DNA from: Myxococcus sp. CA023
GTDB taxonomy: Bacteria > Myxococcota > Myxococcia > Myxococcales > Myxococcaceae
Reading direction: 5' to 3'
DNA: 64,000 nucleotides
NCBI RefSeq assembly: GCF_010998615.1
Contig: NZ_JAAEAH010000015.1
Location: 1 to 64,000, forward strand
How positions within the stretch are numbered: the stretch's first letter is position 1; each line of letters starts with the position of its first letter. A program made the position numbers and the translations under genes. The notes beneath the pieces are model-generated. The model made no database searches. It saw only the letters and a program-made list of their open reading frames with translations, and was not told the origin of the DNA. Positions 56,923 through 64,000 of the stretch are shown here, one piece after another.

Positions 56923-58562
56923 AGTTCGCGAGGGGGGCGTTCGCACTGCTGGCGGGCGGGGTGGTGGCGGTGGGCGGTGGTGGCTGTGCACACGCGCCTC
57001 CTCGGGTGTCCCCGGAGCTGAGCGCCCGGCTGGAGTCGGAGCCGGGCACCTGGGTGTCCGGTAGCGCTTCGGGCCTTGGGCGCAAGGCCGTCCTCAACAA
57101 CAAGGACTTCATCTGGGGCCTGGCCTTCGCGCCCCGAGTCGCCCGGGTGGCGTACTCGCGGCTGGGCAGCAAGTCCTACTTCCTCTCCGTCTGGGAGCTG
57201 GGCTCCGCCGAGCCGACGATGCTGGCGGACCCGGCCATCAACCCCTACGAGTTCGACGTGGAGGGCGTGGCCTTCTCCCCGGATGGCACGCGTGTGGCCA
57301 CCGCGGGCAAGGACAGCGTGGTGCGCCTCTTCGACGCGGCCACCGGCGCGCTCGTGGCGGAGCGCCGCACCGAGGAGCCGCTGTCCGTGGTGGCCTTCCA
57401 CCCGGAAGGGCAGTGGCTGGTGGTGGGCAGCTACAAGGGCCTGATGACGGTGCTGTCGGCGCCCGCGCTGGAGTACGGCTCCGAGGAGCGCGGACACATG
57501 GGGCCGGTGACGGCGCTGGCCTTCGCGCCGGACGGGACGCTGTATTCGGGCGGCTGGGACAAGCACGTGCGGGCCTGGCGCACCTCCGTGGAGGGGCTGC
57601 GGCCGGGGCAGGCGCGCATGCGCTTCGAGCGGCGCGCGGGCTCCGTGGTGCTGGGCGGCACGGTGAATGACAAGGCGCCGCTGTCCTTCGCGCTGGATGC
57701 GCGCGCGCCCACGCTGGTGCTCACCAGCGAGGCGGCCGCCGCGGCGGGCATCGACGTGCCCTTCCTGAAGGAGACGGTCAACGTGCCGGGGCCGATGGGC
57801 ACCATCGCCGCGCGGCTGGCGCCGGCCCAGTCCCTGCGCTTCAAGTCCATGCGGGTGGAGGGCGTGGACGTCGCCATCTGCGACGCGTGCGTGCCGCAGG
57901 GCACCCAGGGCGTGCTGGGCGCGCCCTTCTCCGAACGGGTGGAAGTGGCCTTCGACGAAGTCACGCAGGAGGCCGTGCTGTCGCTGAAGGGCGGCCCACC
58001 CGAGGGCGCGGTGACGGTGGACGCGCTGGTGCTCGCGCGGCGCTCGGAGTTTCCCTTCCCGGCCTACGTGAGCGACGTCACCGTGGACGCGCGCGGCCAG
58101 CGGCTGGGGGTGGGCCTGTCGGAGCAGAAGCCGGAGCGCGACCGCGGCGTGTATGAGCGCGAGCGCAAGGGCGTGGAGGAGCCGCAGGGCCCCTTCAACG
58201 CGGGCGCGCTGGTGGACGCGCAGTCCGGTCAGGTGCTGGCGAAGTGGCCGGTGCACCGGGGCGTGGTGGCCACCGCGGCCATCTCCCCGGACGGGCGCTC
58301 GCTGGCCAGCGGCGGCTGGGACAAGCGCGTGTACCTGTTCACCGAAGGAGACGTGGGCGCGCGCGGCGAGCACCGCTTCGACTGGTCCGTGCGGCGCGTG
58401 CGCTTCAGCCCGGATGGGCGCTGGCTGGGCGTGGCCGCGTGGACGCCCCAGGTGGCCAGTCGCGACGGGGACAGCGACCCGGCGGCGGTGCTGCTGGACG
58501 TGGGCTATGAATCGCCCACCGTGCAGGGGCCGGGCACGGCCGGCGCGTCCGTCGCTCCGTAG
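56919..58562 (+). CDS. WD40-repeat lipoprotein with retropepsin-like insert
   Basis: A 547-residue protein with a likely lipoprotein signal (VGGGGC at residues 18-23). WD40 blades are visible at about 63-222 (VEGVAFSPDGTRVATAGKDSVVRLFD, then VTALAFAPDGTLYSGGWDKHV) and again at about 385-520 (ATAAISPDGRSLASGGWDKRV). Between them, about 240-375, lies a separate domain that reads like a retropepsin-like aspartic protease: LSFALDARAPTLVLTSEAA, with Asp260 where DTGAS would be, and a later GVLGAPFSERVEVAFD. The Thr-Gly of the active motif is lost. The gene overlaps the LppC-like gene by 4 bp (ATGA), so the two proteins probably act together in the envelope. Confidence 0.8.
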   Translation: MKFARGAFALLAGGVVAVGGGGCAHAPPRVSPELSARLESEPGTWVSGSASGLGRKAVLNNKDFIWGLAFAPRVARVAYSRLGSKSYFLSVWELGSAEPTMLADPAINPYEFDVEGVAFSPDGTRVATAGKDSVVRLFDAATGALVAERRTEEPLSVVAFHPEGQWLVVGSYKGLMTVLSAPALEYGSEERGHMGPVTALAFAPDGTLYSGGWDKHVRAWRTSVEGLRPGQARMRFERRAGSVVLGGTVNDKAPLSFALDARAPTLVLTSEAAAAAGIDVPFLKETVNVPGPMGTIAARLAPAQSLRFKSMRVEGVDVAICDACVPQGTQGVLGAPFSERVEVAFDEVTQEAVLSLKGGPPEGAVTVDALVLARRSEFPFPAYVSDVTVDARGQRLGVGLSEQKPERDRGVYERERKGVEEPQGPFNAGALVDAQSGQVLAKWPVHRGVVATAAISPDGRSLASGGWDKRVYLFTEGDVGARGEHRFDWSVRRVRFSPDGRWLGVAAWTPQVASRDGDSDPAAVLLDVGYESPTVQGPGTAGASVAP

Positions 58563-58577
58563 TTCTCACTCCACCGC

Positions 58578-59270
58578 TCAGAAGTTGAGGTGGATGTCAC
58601 CCGCGGGCATGCCGCGGGCCTGGAGCGTCGTCATCACGCCCCGCACCATCTCCTTCTGCCCGCAGAGGAAGGCCACCGCGGCCTGCACGGGCCCTTCACC
58701 CAGGTGGGCCTGCACATAGCCAGTGAGGCCCTGCCAGCCGCTGGCGCCGGGCTGGCTGACGGTGCGCACCACTCGCACCCCGCCGGCTTCCCACTCGTGG
58801 AGTTCGTCCGTGTAGGCAAAGGCGCCCGGTGTGCGCGCGCCGAAGTAGAGCGTCACCTCGCGGTAGGCGCCGCGCTCCAGTTGGATGCTGGTGATGACGG
58901 AGCGGATGGCGGAGATGCCAGAGCCGGTGGCGAACAGGAGCACGTCCTGGCCACGGGCGCGCTCCAGCGGGAAGCCCCGTCCTTCTGGCCGTGACACGTC
59001 GACGTGGGCGCCCCGGGGCAGGTGGATGAGGGCGTCGGGCAGCGGGCTGCCCACCTTGAGGAGGAACTCCCACTTCGTCCCCGGGCTGCCGGGCGGGGAG
59101 GCGATGGCGAAGAGCCCCTGTCCCACACCAGGCAGGCGCAGGTGGACGTATTGGCCGGGCCGCTCATGGGTTCCGGCCAGGGGCGTGCCCTGGACGTCCA
59201 GCACGAGGTCGGTGAGGCCATCTGCGGCGGGTGCACTGTCAGTGACGGTGGCCGGGTGCCAGTCGGGCAT
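58578..59270 (-). CDS. Ferredoxin-reductase-like FAD/NAD(P) oxidoreductase
   Basis: A 230-residue flavoprotein of the ferredoxin-NADP reductase fold. The FAD-binding barrel has RPGQYVHLRL, the NAD(P) domain begins DVLLFATGSGISAIRSVI, YFGARTPGAF is the next strand-turn, and FLCGQKEMV and the C-terminal aromatic residue (HLNF) complete the pattern. It has no iron-sulfur motif, so its electron partner must be a separate protein. It is convergent with the WD40 gene (15-bp gap) and divergent from the GT51-like gene. Confidence 0.85.
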   Translation of the reverse strand: MPDWHPATVTDSAPAADGLTDLVLDVQGTPLAGTHERPGQYVHLRLPGVGQGLFAIASPPGSPGTKWEFLLKVGSPLPDALIHLPRGAHVDVSRPEGRGFPLERARGQDVLLFATGSGISAIRSVITSIQLERGAYREVTLYFGARTPGAFAYTDELHEWEAGGVRVVRTVSQPGASGWQGLTGYVQAHLGEGPVQAAVAFLCGQKEMVRGVMTTLQARGMPAGDIHLNF

Positions 59271-59324
59271 GTCGGGGTTTTAACCTACGCGCCCGGCGCG
59301 TGCCGCCCCTGGTAGCCTGAGGGG

Positions 59325-60095
59325 GTGAAGAGTCTGCTCTGGACAATCTTGTTCATGCTGGGCCTGGCCGGCGTGGTGATTCCGCTGACGTACCTCTACA
59401 CGGCGAGCAAGCTGCCGCCGCTGGAGAGCGAATTCGACGTGGAGAAGCAGCTCAAGCACAGCATCGAAGGCGAGCGGATGAGCCTTCGGGCGGGGCAGTC
59501 CCAGCGCAACCCGCGCCCCATCACCTTCGTGCGGCCGGACTTCTCCAAGCTGCCCAAGGACCTGGTGGCCCTCTACATCCGCCACCTGGAGTGCCCCCGG
59601 TACTTCCAGACGCCACGAGAGGATGGGTCCGCGTGGGCCTGGCGTCTGTTCCTGGGCGCCACCGTGGGCACGTCGCCGCCGGGAGACGGGGCGTGTGAGC
59701 GCGTCCTGGCCATGCGCATCGCCGCCGCGCTGGGCATCGAGGGCACGCGTGAGCGGTCGGTGGCCGCGCACCGCATCCACACCTTCATGCAGAAGGACCA
59801 GCTCATCGCGTACGACCTGTCCATCATCTACTTCGAGCGCGGCATCGTCGGCGTGGAGGACGCGGCCCTGGCGCTCTTCGGCCGTGAGCTGAGCGAGTTG
59901 AAGCTGGAGGAACTCGCCGAGCTGCAGCTGGCCCTGCCGCCGTACTCCGACTACTACGGCATCAAGATTTGCAAGAACCCCACGGTGCTCCGGCAGGACC
60001 GCAACCGGCTGTTGGAGGACCTGGCGGCGTGGCGGCTGGTGAGCGAGGACCGCGCGCGCAACGCCATGGCCCAGCCGCTGGCCTGCGCGCGCTGA
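59325..60095 (+). CDS. Membrane-anchored, reduced GT51 transglycosylase-like protein
   Basis: A 256-residue protein starting at GTG, with one N-terminal membrane helix (about 5-25). The C-terminal part resembles the late part of GT51 peptidoglycan glycosyltransferases: IIYFERGIVGVEDAALALFG, then LKLEELAELQLALPPYSDYY, then RNRLLEDLAAWRLVSEDRA. The early GT51 part with the catalytic Glu and the AED/H motif is not recognisable. It may be a catalytically inactive relative that still binds lipid II or the synthase complex. It converges on the kinase at 60108 with a 12-bp gap. Confidence 0.72.
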   Translation: MKSLLWTILFMLGLAGVVIPLTYLYTASKLPPLESEFDVEKQLKHSIEGERMSLRAGQSQRNPRPITFVRPDFSKLPKDLVALYIRHLECPRYFQTPREDGSAWAWRLFLGATVGTSPPGDGACERVLAMRIAAALGIEGTRERSVAAHRIHTFMQKDQLIAYDLSIIYFERGIVGVEDAALALFGRELSELKLEELAELQLALPPYSDYYGIKICKNPTVLRQDRNRLLEDLAAWRLVSEDRARNAMAQPLACAR

Positions 60096-60107
60096 GTCAG
60101 GCGCGGG

Positions 60108-61835
60108 TCAGCGAATCATCCCCGCCACGCCCGTCACCTTCTTGAGCAGGTCGATGCGGGCGTGGGCGCTGGTGTCGGCCCGCGCGTCGTCGCGGTACTT
60201 CGCCAGCAGGTTGCGCGCGGCGTTGGCCTTGGGGGCGTCAATCTTCCCGCTCGTCTCCAGCCGGTCCACCCGGCGCTCCAGCCGGTTGATGCTCTGGAGG
60301 ATGTCCTCCAGCGTGGGGGCGGAGGCCTTCAGGGGGCGGGGCGGCGCGACGCGGGTGTCCTCGGCGCGCGGGGCCGGCGGCGGACGCTCCACGCCGTCCG
60401 GCGGAGCCGGCGCGACGGCGGCGACGACCAGGGGCTGAAGCGGCACTTCCTCCACGGGCGCCTGCTCTGGCTCGGCGGGAGGCGGGGTGACCGCAGCGGC
60501 CTGCTCCGGCGCTGCGGCTTGCTGCGGCGTGATGGACGGTGGCACGAGCGCGGGGGCCTTCGCGCCGCGGATGACGACCGCGGCGGCGCCCGCGAGCAGC
60601 AGCACGGCGAAGCTCACGGCACCCACCAGCGGCAGGTGCTTGCGCAGCGGACCGCGGACGCCCGCGGCGCGCAGCTCCTGCGAGGTCAGCGCGGTGTTCA
60701 GCTCCGGGGGCACCGGCACCGGCGTGGTGGGACGGCGCGAGTCCGCTTCCGCCACCGCGGCGGCTTTCTCGAAGCCGGGCGCGAGCGCGCTGGGGTTGGA
60801 GCGCGTGGAGGCCCGCAGGGTGCGGCGCAGCTTGTGGAGCTGCTGCCGCAGCGCGTCCGCGGAGTTGGGGCGCGTCTCCGGGTCCTTGGTAAGCATCTGC
60901 AAGATGAAGGCGTCCAGCGCGGGCGGCAAATCGGAGACGAACTCCGACGGGCGAGGCGGCCGCGCCTCCACGTGCTTCATCAGCAGGTCCACCGGCGAAC
61001 TGCCCACGAAGGGCAGGCGGCCGGTGACGATTTCGAAGGTGACGACACCCAGGGCGTAGAGGTCCGTCATCGGACCCACTTCCTGGCCGCGCGCCTGCTC
61101 CGGCGCCATGTACTCCGGCGTGCCCACCACCATGTCCGTGCGCGTCTGCGCGGTGCGGCCGGTGGGGCCCTGGCCTCGCTTGGCGAGCCCGAAGTCCAGC
61201 ACCTTCACGTAGCGCGAGCCGTCCGGCTGCTGCACCAGGAAGATGTTGCTCGGCTTGAGGTCGCGGTGCACCACGCCCGCGCCGTGCGCGGCGGCCAGCG
61301 CGGCCAGCACCTCGTCGAGCAGCGCCAGCGCCTCCTGCACCGGAAGCCGGTTCTTCTCCGTCAGCACCGCGTCGAGCGCCTGGCCCTCCAGGTACTCCAT
61401 GACGATGTACTGCCGGCCGTCCGGCACCTGGCCGAAGCCGAAGATGTCGATGATGCCCCGGTGACGGATGGCGTTGACGGCGCGGGCCTCCGCCAGCAGC
61501 CGCTCCACCTGCTCGGTGGAGTGGGCCAGCTCCGGACGCAGCACCTTCACCGCCACGCGCTTGCCGATGAGCGGCTGGATGCCCTCGTACACCAGCCCCA
61601 TGCCGCCCACGCCGATGCGCGAGCGCAGCTCGTACTCGCCCAGCTTCAAGCCGATGAGCGGGTCCCTCTGCACGGCAGCGGGCGGGGGAGGCTCTGAGGC
61701 CTGCACCACCACGTTCGGCTCCTCGCGCGGGGGCACGTCGAACGACGACAGCACCACCGTCCCATCGCGTGGGCACACGGTGGCGTCGGCAGGTACGGCC
61801 AGGCCGCAGGTATCGCAGATCAACTCGGAAGCCAT
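60108..61835 (-). CDS. Zinc-ribbon Ser/Thr protein kinase, membrane-anchored
   Basis: A 575-residue active-looking kinase. It starts with a short zinc-ribbon-like segment (CDTC at 7-10, C21), then a Pro-rich spacer and a Pkn2-type kinase domain (about 67-330). Motifs are glycine loop IGVGGMGLVYEG, Lys97 in VAVKVL, HRDLKPSN with Asp192, DFGLAK and APE in YMAPEQ. One membrane helix follows near 405-425, then a Pro/Ala-rich and coiled-coil C-terminal part that would lie outside the cytoplasm. It probably phosphorylates cytoplasmic targets in response to an envelope signal. Confidence 0.9.
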   Translation of the reverse strand: MASELICDTCGLAVPADATVCPRDGTVVLSSFDVPPREEPNVVVQASEPPPPAAVQRDPLIGLKLGEYELRSRIGVGGMGLVYEGIQPLIGKRVAVKVLRPELAHSTEQVERLLAEARAVNAIRHRGIIDIFGFGQVPDGRQYIVMEYLEGQALDAVLTEKNRLPVQEALALLDEVLAALAAAHGAGVVHRDLKPSNIFLVQQPDGSRYVKVLDFGLAKRGQGPTGRTAQTRTDMVVGTPEYMAPEQARGQEVGPMTDLYALGVVTFEIVTGRLPFVGSSPVDLLMKHVEARPPRPSEFVSDLPPALDAFILQMLTKDPETRPNSADALRQQLHKLRRTLRASTRSNPSALAPGFEKAAAVAEADSRRPTTPVPVPPELNTALTSQELRAAGVRGPLRKHLPLVGAVSFAVLLLAGAAAVVIRGAKAPALVPPSITPQQAAAPEQAAAVTPPPAEPEQAPVEEVPLQPLVVAAVAPAPPDGVERPPPAPRAEDTRVAPPRPLKASAPTLEDILQSINRLERRVDRLETSGKIDAPKANAARNLLAKYRDDARADTSAHARIDLLKKVTGVAGMIR

Positions 61836-61967
61836 CTCAATCCGGGCAGCAGCGTAGCAGGAGGACCCGGGTGGGGCGATGTGCTCCGGTCCGGAGTGCC
61901 TGGCCGGCGGTCAGGCGCAGCACGCAAGCGCCCTCCGGGCAGGCACCCCAACGTCGGACAGCGGACG

Positions 61968-63629
61968 CTACGGGTTGGCACTGACGCAGTCGAATTCCGG
62001 CAGTTGCTCGCCCGCGCGTCCTTCGAGCCCGGGGCCGGAGCCGCCCGGACCGCCCGGACCGACCTGGAAGGTGACGCCGCCATCCGTGTAGCGGACCGTC
62101 GCGCCCGGGCCACACCACACGCCCACGGAGGGCCCGCCGCCTCCGCCACCACCACCGCCGCCTCCGCCTCCGCTGCCGCCGGGACCACCCGGGCCGCCTT
62201 CGCCGCCGGTCGTCCGGTAGATGAGGATGCCTCCGTCGACGACGCCTCCGTCCCGCACGACCTCGCCGCCGTTGCCGCCGTTGCCGCCGTGCCCGCCTTC
62301 GCCGCCGGGGCCGCCTTCGCCACCCTCTCCGCCCGGGCCTCCGCTGAGCGTGCGCAGCACGCTGCCTTCCTCCATGGCCGCCTGGGAACGGATGAGCAGC
62401 AGGGAGATGGACGCGCCGCCACCGCCGCCGCCGCCGCCGCCCTCACCACCACAGCCGCCCGCTCCGCCCGCGCCACTGCCGCCGCCGCCGGCGACGCTCA
62501 CGTTTTCGAGTCTGCAGCTCCCGCCAGACCCGCCGCCGCCACCGCCAAAGCCCGCTGTGCCGCCGCCGCCGGGCTCGCCTCGCTGTTCGGCGACCCAGGT
62601 CCCATCGCGCAGCACGCCCATGCCTGCGCCGCCGCTCCCCGGTGTACCGGGGCCGCCCTCCGTGCCGCCCTGGCCCGGCTCGCCCTGGGCGGGGTTGCAG
62701 ACGCACTCACGCCCGGAGCACGCGGCGTCCGGCGCATCACCGCCCGCGCCGCCCGCGCCGCCCGTCTCGCCGGGCCCGCCCGTGCCGCCATCCCGTCCAG
62801 GATTGCTGCTGCCGCTGCCAATCACCCCCGCGCCGCCCGTGGGCTTGGTGCCATCCGGGCAGGTGATGGGGGGAGGCGTCCCGCCCTGGCCCGTATCGGA
62901 GTTGCCGGTGCCTCCGCTCTGCCCTTCACCTCCGTCCGGGCCGCCCAGGCCCGCATCCCCTGCCTCGCCGGGGGCGCCCTGGCCACCCGCGCCCGCGGCC
63001 AGGGTGACGTGACGCAGACGGACCCCGGAGGAGTCCATCATGCGCACGGCGATGGAGGGCTCACCGGGGCCGGTCGCGGTGGCGGCGCTGACCTGCACGT
63101 ACTCCACCAGCACACCCGCGTCCTGGAGTCCCTGCACCGTCAACCCCAGCGTGCCGGCGTCGAACATGGCCACGCGGTTCGCGGCGCGACGCCAACCGCC
63201 ACTGCGTCCGGCATAGCCGCCGTGTAGCGAGACGGGGACGTCCAGCACCAGGCCCGCCTCGTCGTAGGCGCCGCCCGCGAGGAACAGGTGGCGCGGGCCG
63301 CCATCCAGTTCGCGCAGCATCGCCAGCGCGCGGCCCACGGTGCGCAGCGGCGCCTGCCGGGTGCCCACGCCCGCGTCGTCATCCCCGTCCATGGGGTCGA
63401 TGAAGAGCCCCGCGTCCGCCTGGCCGTCCACGCCGTCACAGTCGGTATCGGCGAAGGCGTCGTCGGGAAGGTCCTCGCCGGGGACGGGGGTACAGGCGGC
63501 GACGTTGGGCTCGCAGCGTCCCTCGTCGCTGCAGCGCTGCCGCGCACCGTCGAAGTCGTAGCAAGCGCCCGCACCGAGCGCCGCCACGAGCGCCGTGCCC
63601 GTGGCGCCGAGCATCCTGGTCTTCCGCAT
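61968..63629 (-). CDS. Glycine-repeat lipoprotein (PE_PGRS-like composition)
   Basis: A 553-residue lipoprotein (VAALGAGAC lipobox) with a Cys-containing head, then a Asp-rich calcium-like segment (DADGD type, around residues 60-90: DTDCDGVDG, DPMDGDDDAG) and a DUF1565-like stretch (TRQAPLRTVGRALAML). Two-thirds of the protein is Gly-rich, with GGxGGxGG tracts up to 13 Gly in a row. GAGGAG precedes ATG 63629. Such proteins are probably surface-exposed or adhesive; a beta-helix or polyglycine-helix fold is plausible. Confidence 0.8.
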   Translation of the reverse strand: MRKTRMLGATGTALVAALGAGACYDFDGARQRCSDEGRCEPNVAACTPVPGEDLPDDAFADTDCDGVDGQADAGLFIDPMDGDDDAGVGTRQAPLRTVGRALAMLRELDGGPRHLFLAGGAYDEAGLVLDVPVSLHGGYAGRSGGWRRAANRVAMFDAGTLGLTVQGLQDAGVLVEYVQVSAATATGPGEPSIAVRMMDSSGVRLRHVTLAAGAGGQGAPGEAGDAGLGGPDGGEGQSGGTGNSDTGQGGTPPPITCPDGTKPTGGAGVIGSGSSNPGRDGGTGGPGETGGAGGAGGDAPDAACSGRECVCNPAQGEPGQGGTEGGPGTPGSGGAGMGVLRDGTWVAEQRGEPGGGGTAGFGGGGGGSGGSCRLENVSVAGGGGSGAGGAGGCGGEGGGGGGGGGASISLLLIRSQAAMEEGSVLRTLSGGPGGEGGEGGPGGEGGHGGNGGNGGEVVRDGGVVDGGILIYRTTGGEGGPGGPGGSGGGGGGGGGGGGGPSVGVWCGPGATVRYTDGGVTFQVGPGGPGGSGPGLEGRAGEQLPEFDCVSANP

Positions 63630-63643
63630 GACTCTCCTCGAAT

Positions 63644-64000
63644 TCAAGGCAACGTCCCGGACAGGCCCACCATGCCCCCACCGGGGACCACGGCGGCGGA
63701 GGGCTGTACCTTCGCGGGCAACTCACCGGGCAGCAGGAACATCACCGCGCCCGCCACGAGCCCCGCCGCGCCCAGTCCAAAGGCCACCCGGCTCAGCGTC
63801 TGCGCCCGGCGGCCCGACGACGCGAGTCCATCCGCGTTGTCCAGCGGAGCGTCCGGCGTGCCGTCCTTGTCGAGCCGCGAGTACTTGTCGCCCGCCTGCA
63901 GGTAGAAGACGGTGCCCACGCCGGCCAGGGCGACACCGCCCGCGGCGGGCAGCCACGCCCAGCGGCGCAGCGGGCGGATGGGCTCGGGCTCCAGCTCCGG
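63644..64000 (-). CDS. Membrane protein, N-terminus beyond the window
   Basis: The visible C-terminal 118 residues include two hydrophobic segments (WAWLPAAGGVALAGVGTVFYL and VAFGLGAAGLVAGAVMFLLPG) around a charged loop GDKYSRLDKDGTPD. The frame is open to position 64000, so an ATG at 63919 is internal. This arrangement often ends TPR- or PEGA-type proteins in myxobacteria, but the rest is not available. It stands 14 bp upstream of the glycine-repeat lipoprotein, so the two are likely co-transcribed. Confidence 0.7.
   Translation of the reverse strand, partial: PELEPEPIRPLRRWAWLPAAGGVALAGVGTVFYLQAGDKYSRLDKDGTPDAPLDNADGLASSGRRAQTLSRVAFGLGAAGLVAGAVMFLLPGELPAKVQPSAAVVPGGGMVGLSGTLP

Overview
The window looks like part of a Myxococcus-type (Myxococcaceae, delta-proteobacterial lineage) chromosome. 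It is about 70% G+C with strong third-position G/C bias, and genes lie close together in short operons, often with 4-bp ATGA-type overlaps. It has an excess of signalling genes: five sensor histidine kinases, five response-regulator proteins, CheR and CheB homologues, two eukaryotic-like Ser/Thr kinase homologues and an ABC1/AarF kinase. Lipoproteins of unknown function are common. I see no rRNA, tRNA, CRISPR array, insertion sequence or prophage.

Layout. 1-9.3 kb: a small secreted protein followed by two terminator-like hairpins, a short-chain fatty acid transporter (AtoE type) divergent from a FUSC-type membrane protein, a PAS histidine kinase divergent from an AraC regulator, a DUF3703 protein, the remnant of a KaiC-like ATPase, a single-domain response regulator and an unknown protein. 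9.5-17.9 kb: a tightly coupled signalling operon made of a 1967-residue soluble poly-HAMP hybrid kinase, a CheR methyltransferase, a CheB-like protein lacking the catalytic serine, and a response regulator with a sensory tail. 18-23.1 kb: a small cytoplasmic protein, two small DUF5985-type membrane proteins, a GAF histidine kinase and an overlapping ABC-2 exporter. 23.4-29 kb: a repeat-bearing lipoprotein with a CHIPPGNP-type motif, a Ser/Thr pseudokinase, an AarF/UbiB-type kinase, two response regulators and a dienelactone-hydrolase-like protein without its usual nucleophile.

29.1-37.5 kb is one uninterrupted minus-strand run. It begins at a recognisable sigma70-like promoter and encodes a multihaem cytochrome c lipoprotein, a FIST-domain sensor, a hybrid kinase with three C-terminal receivers, a response regulator, a divergent tryptophan 2,3-dioxygenase and an O-methyltransferase. 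It ends at a hairpin terminator. 37.8-47.1 kb: a membrane-anchored PAS/GAF histidine kinase divergent from a RapA/SNF2-type helicase, then a four-gene TadE/TadG-like operon. 47.1-53.3 kb: small unknown proteins, a polytopic membrane protein whose 3' end overlaps a convergent gene, and an MsbA-type ABC exporter with a small membrane protein. 53.4-64 kb: dnaJ with an inverted repeat across its promoter, an LppC-like lipoprotein coupled to a WD40 lipoprotein that carries a retropepsin-like insert, a ferredoxin-reductase-like flavoprotein, a truncated GT51-like protein, a zinc-ribbon Ser/Thr kinase with a membrane anchor, a glycine-repeat lipoprotein and a partial membrane protein running off the end.

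A recurrent theme is signalling or enzyme homologues that have lost catalytic residues: the CheB-like protein, the pseudokinase, the hydrolase-like protein, degenerate receiver domains, the retropepsin-like insert, the GT51-like protein and the KaiC remnant. The strongest candidates for undescribed biology are the cytochrome/FIST/hybrid-kinase/regulator run (31.1-37.5 kb), the WD40-retropepsin lipoprotein (56.9-58.6 kb) and the poly-HAMP/CheR/dead-CheB operon (9.5-17.9 kb). All functional statements rest on reading the sequence by eye; no database search was run.
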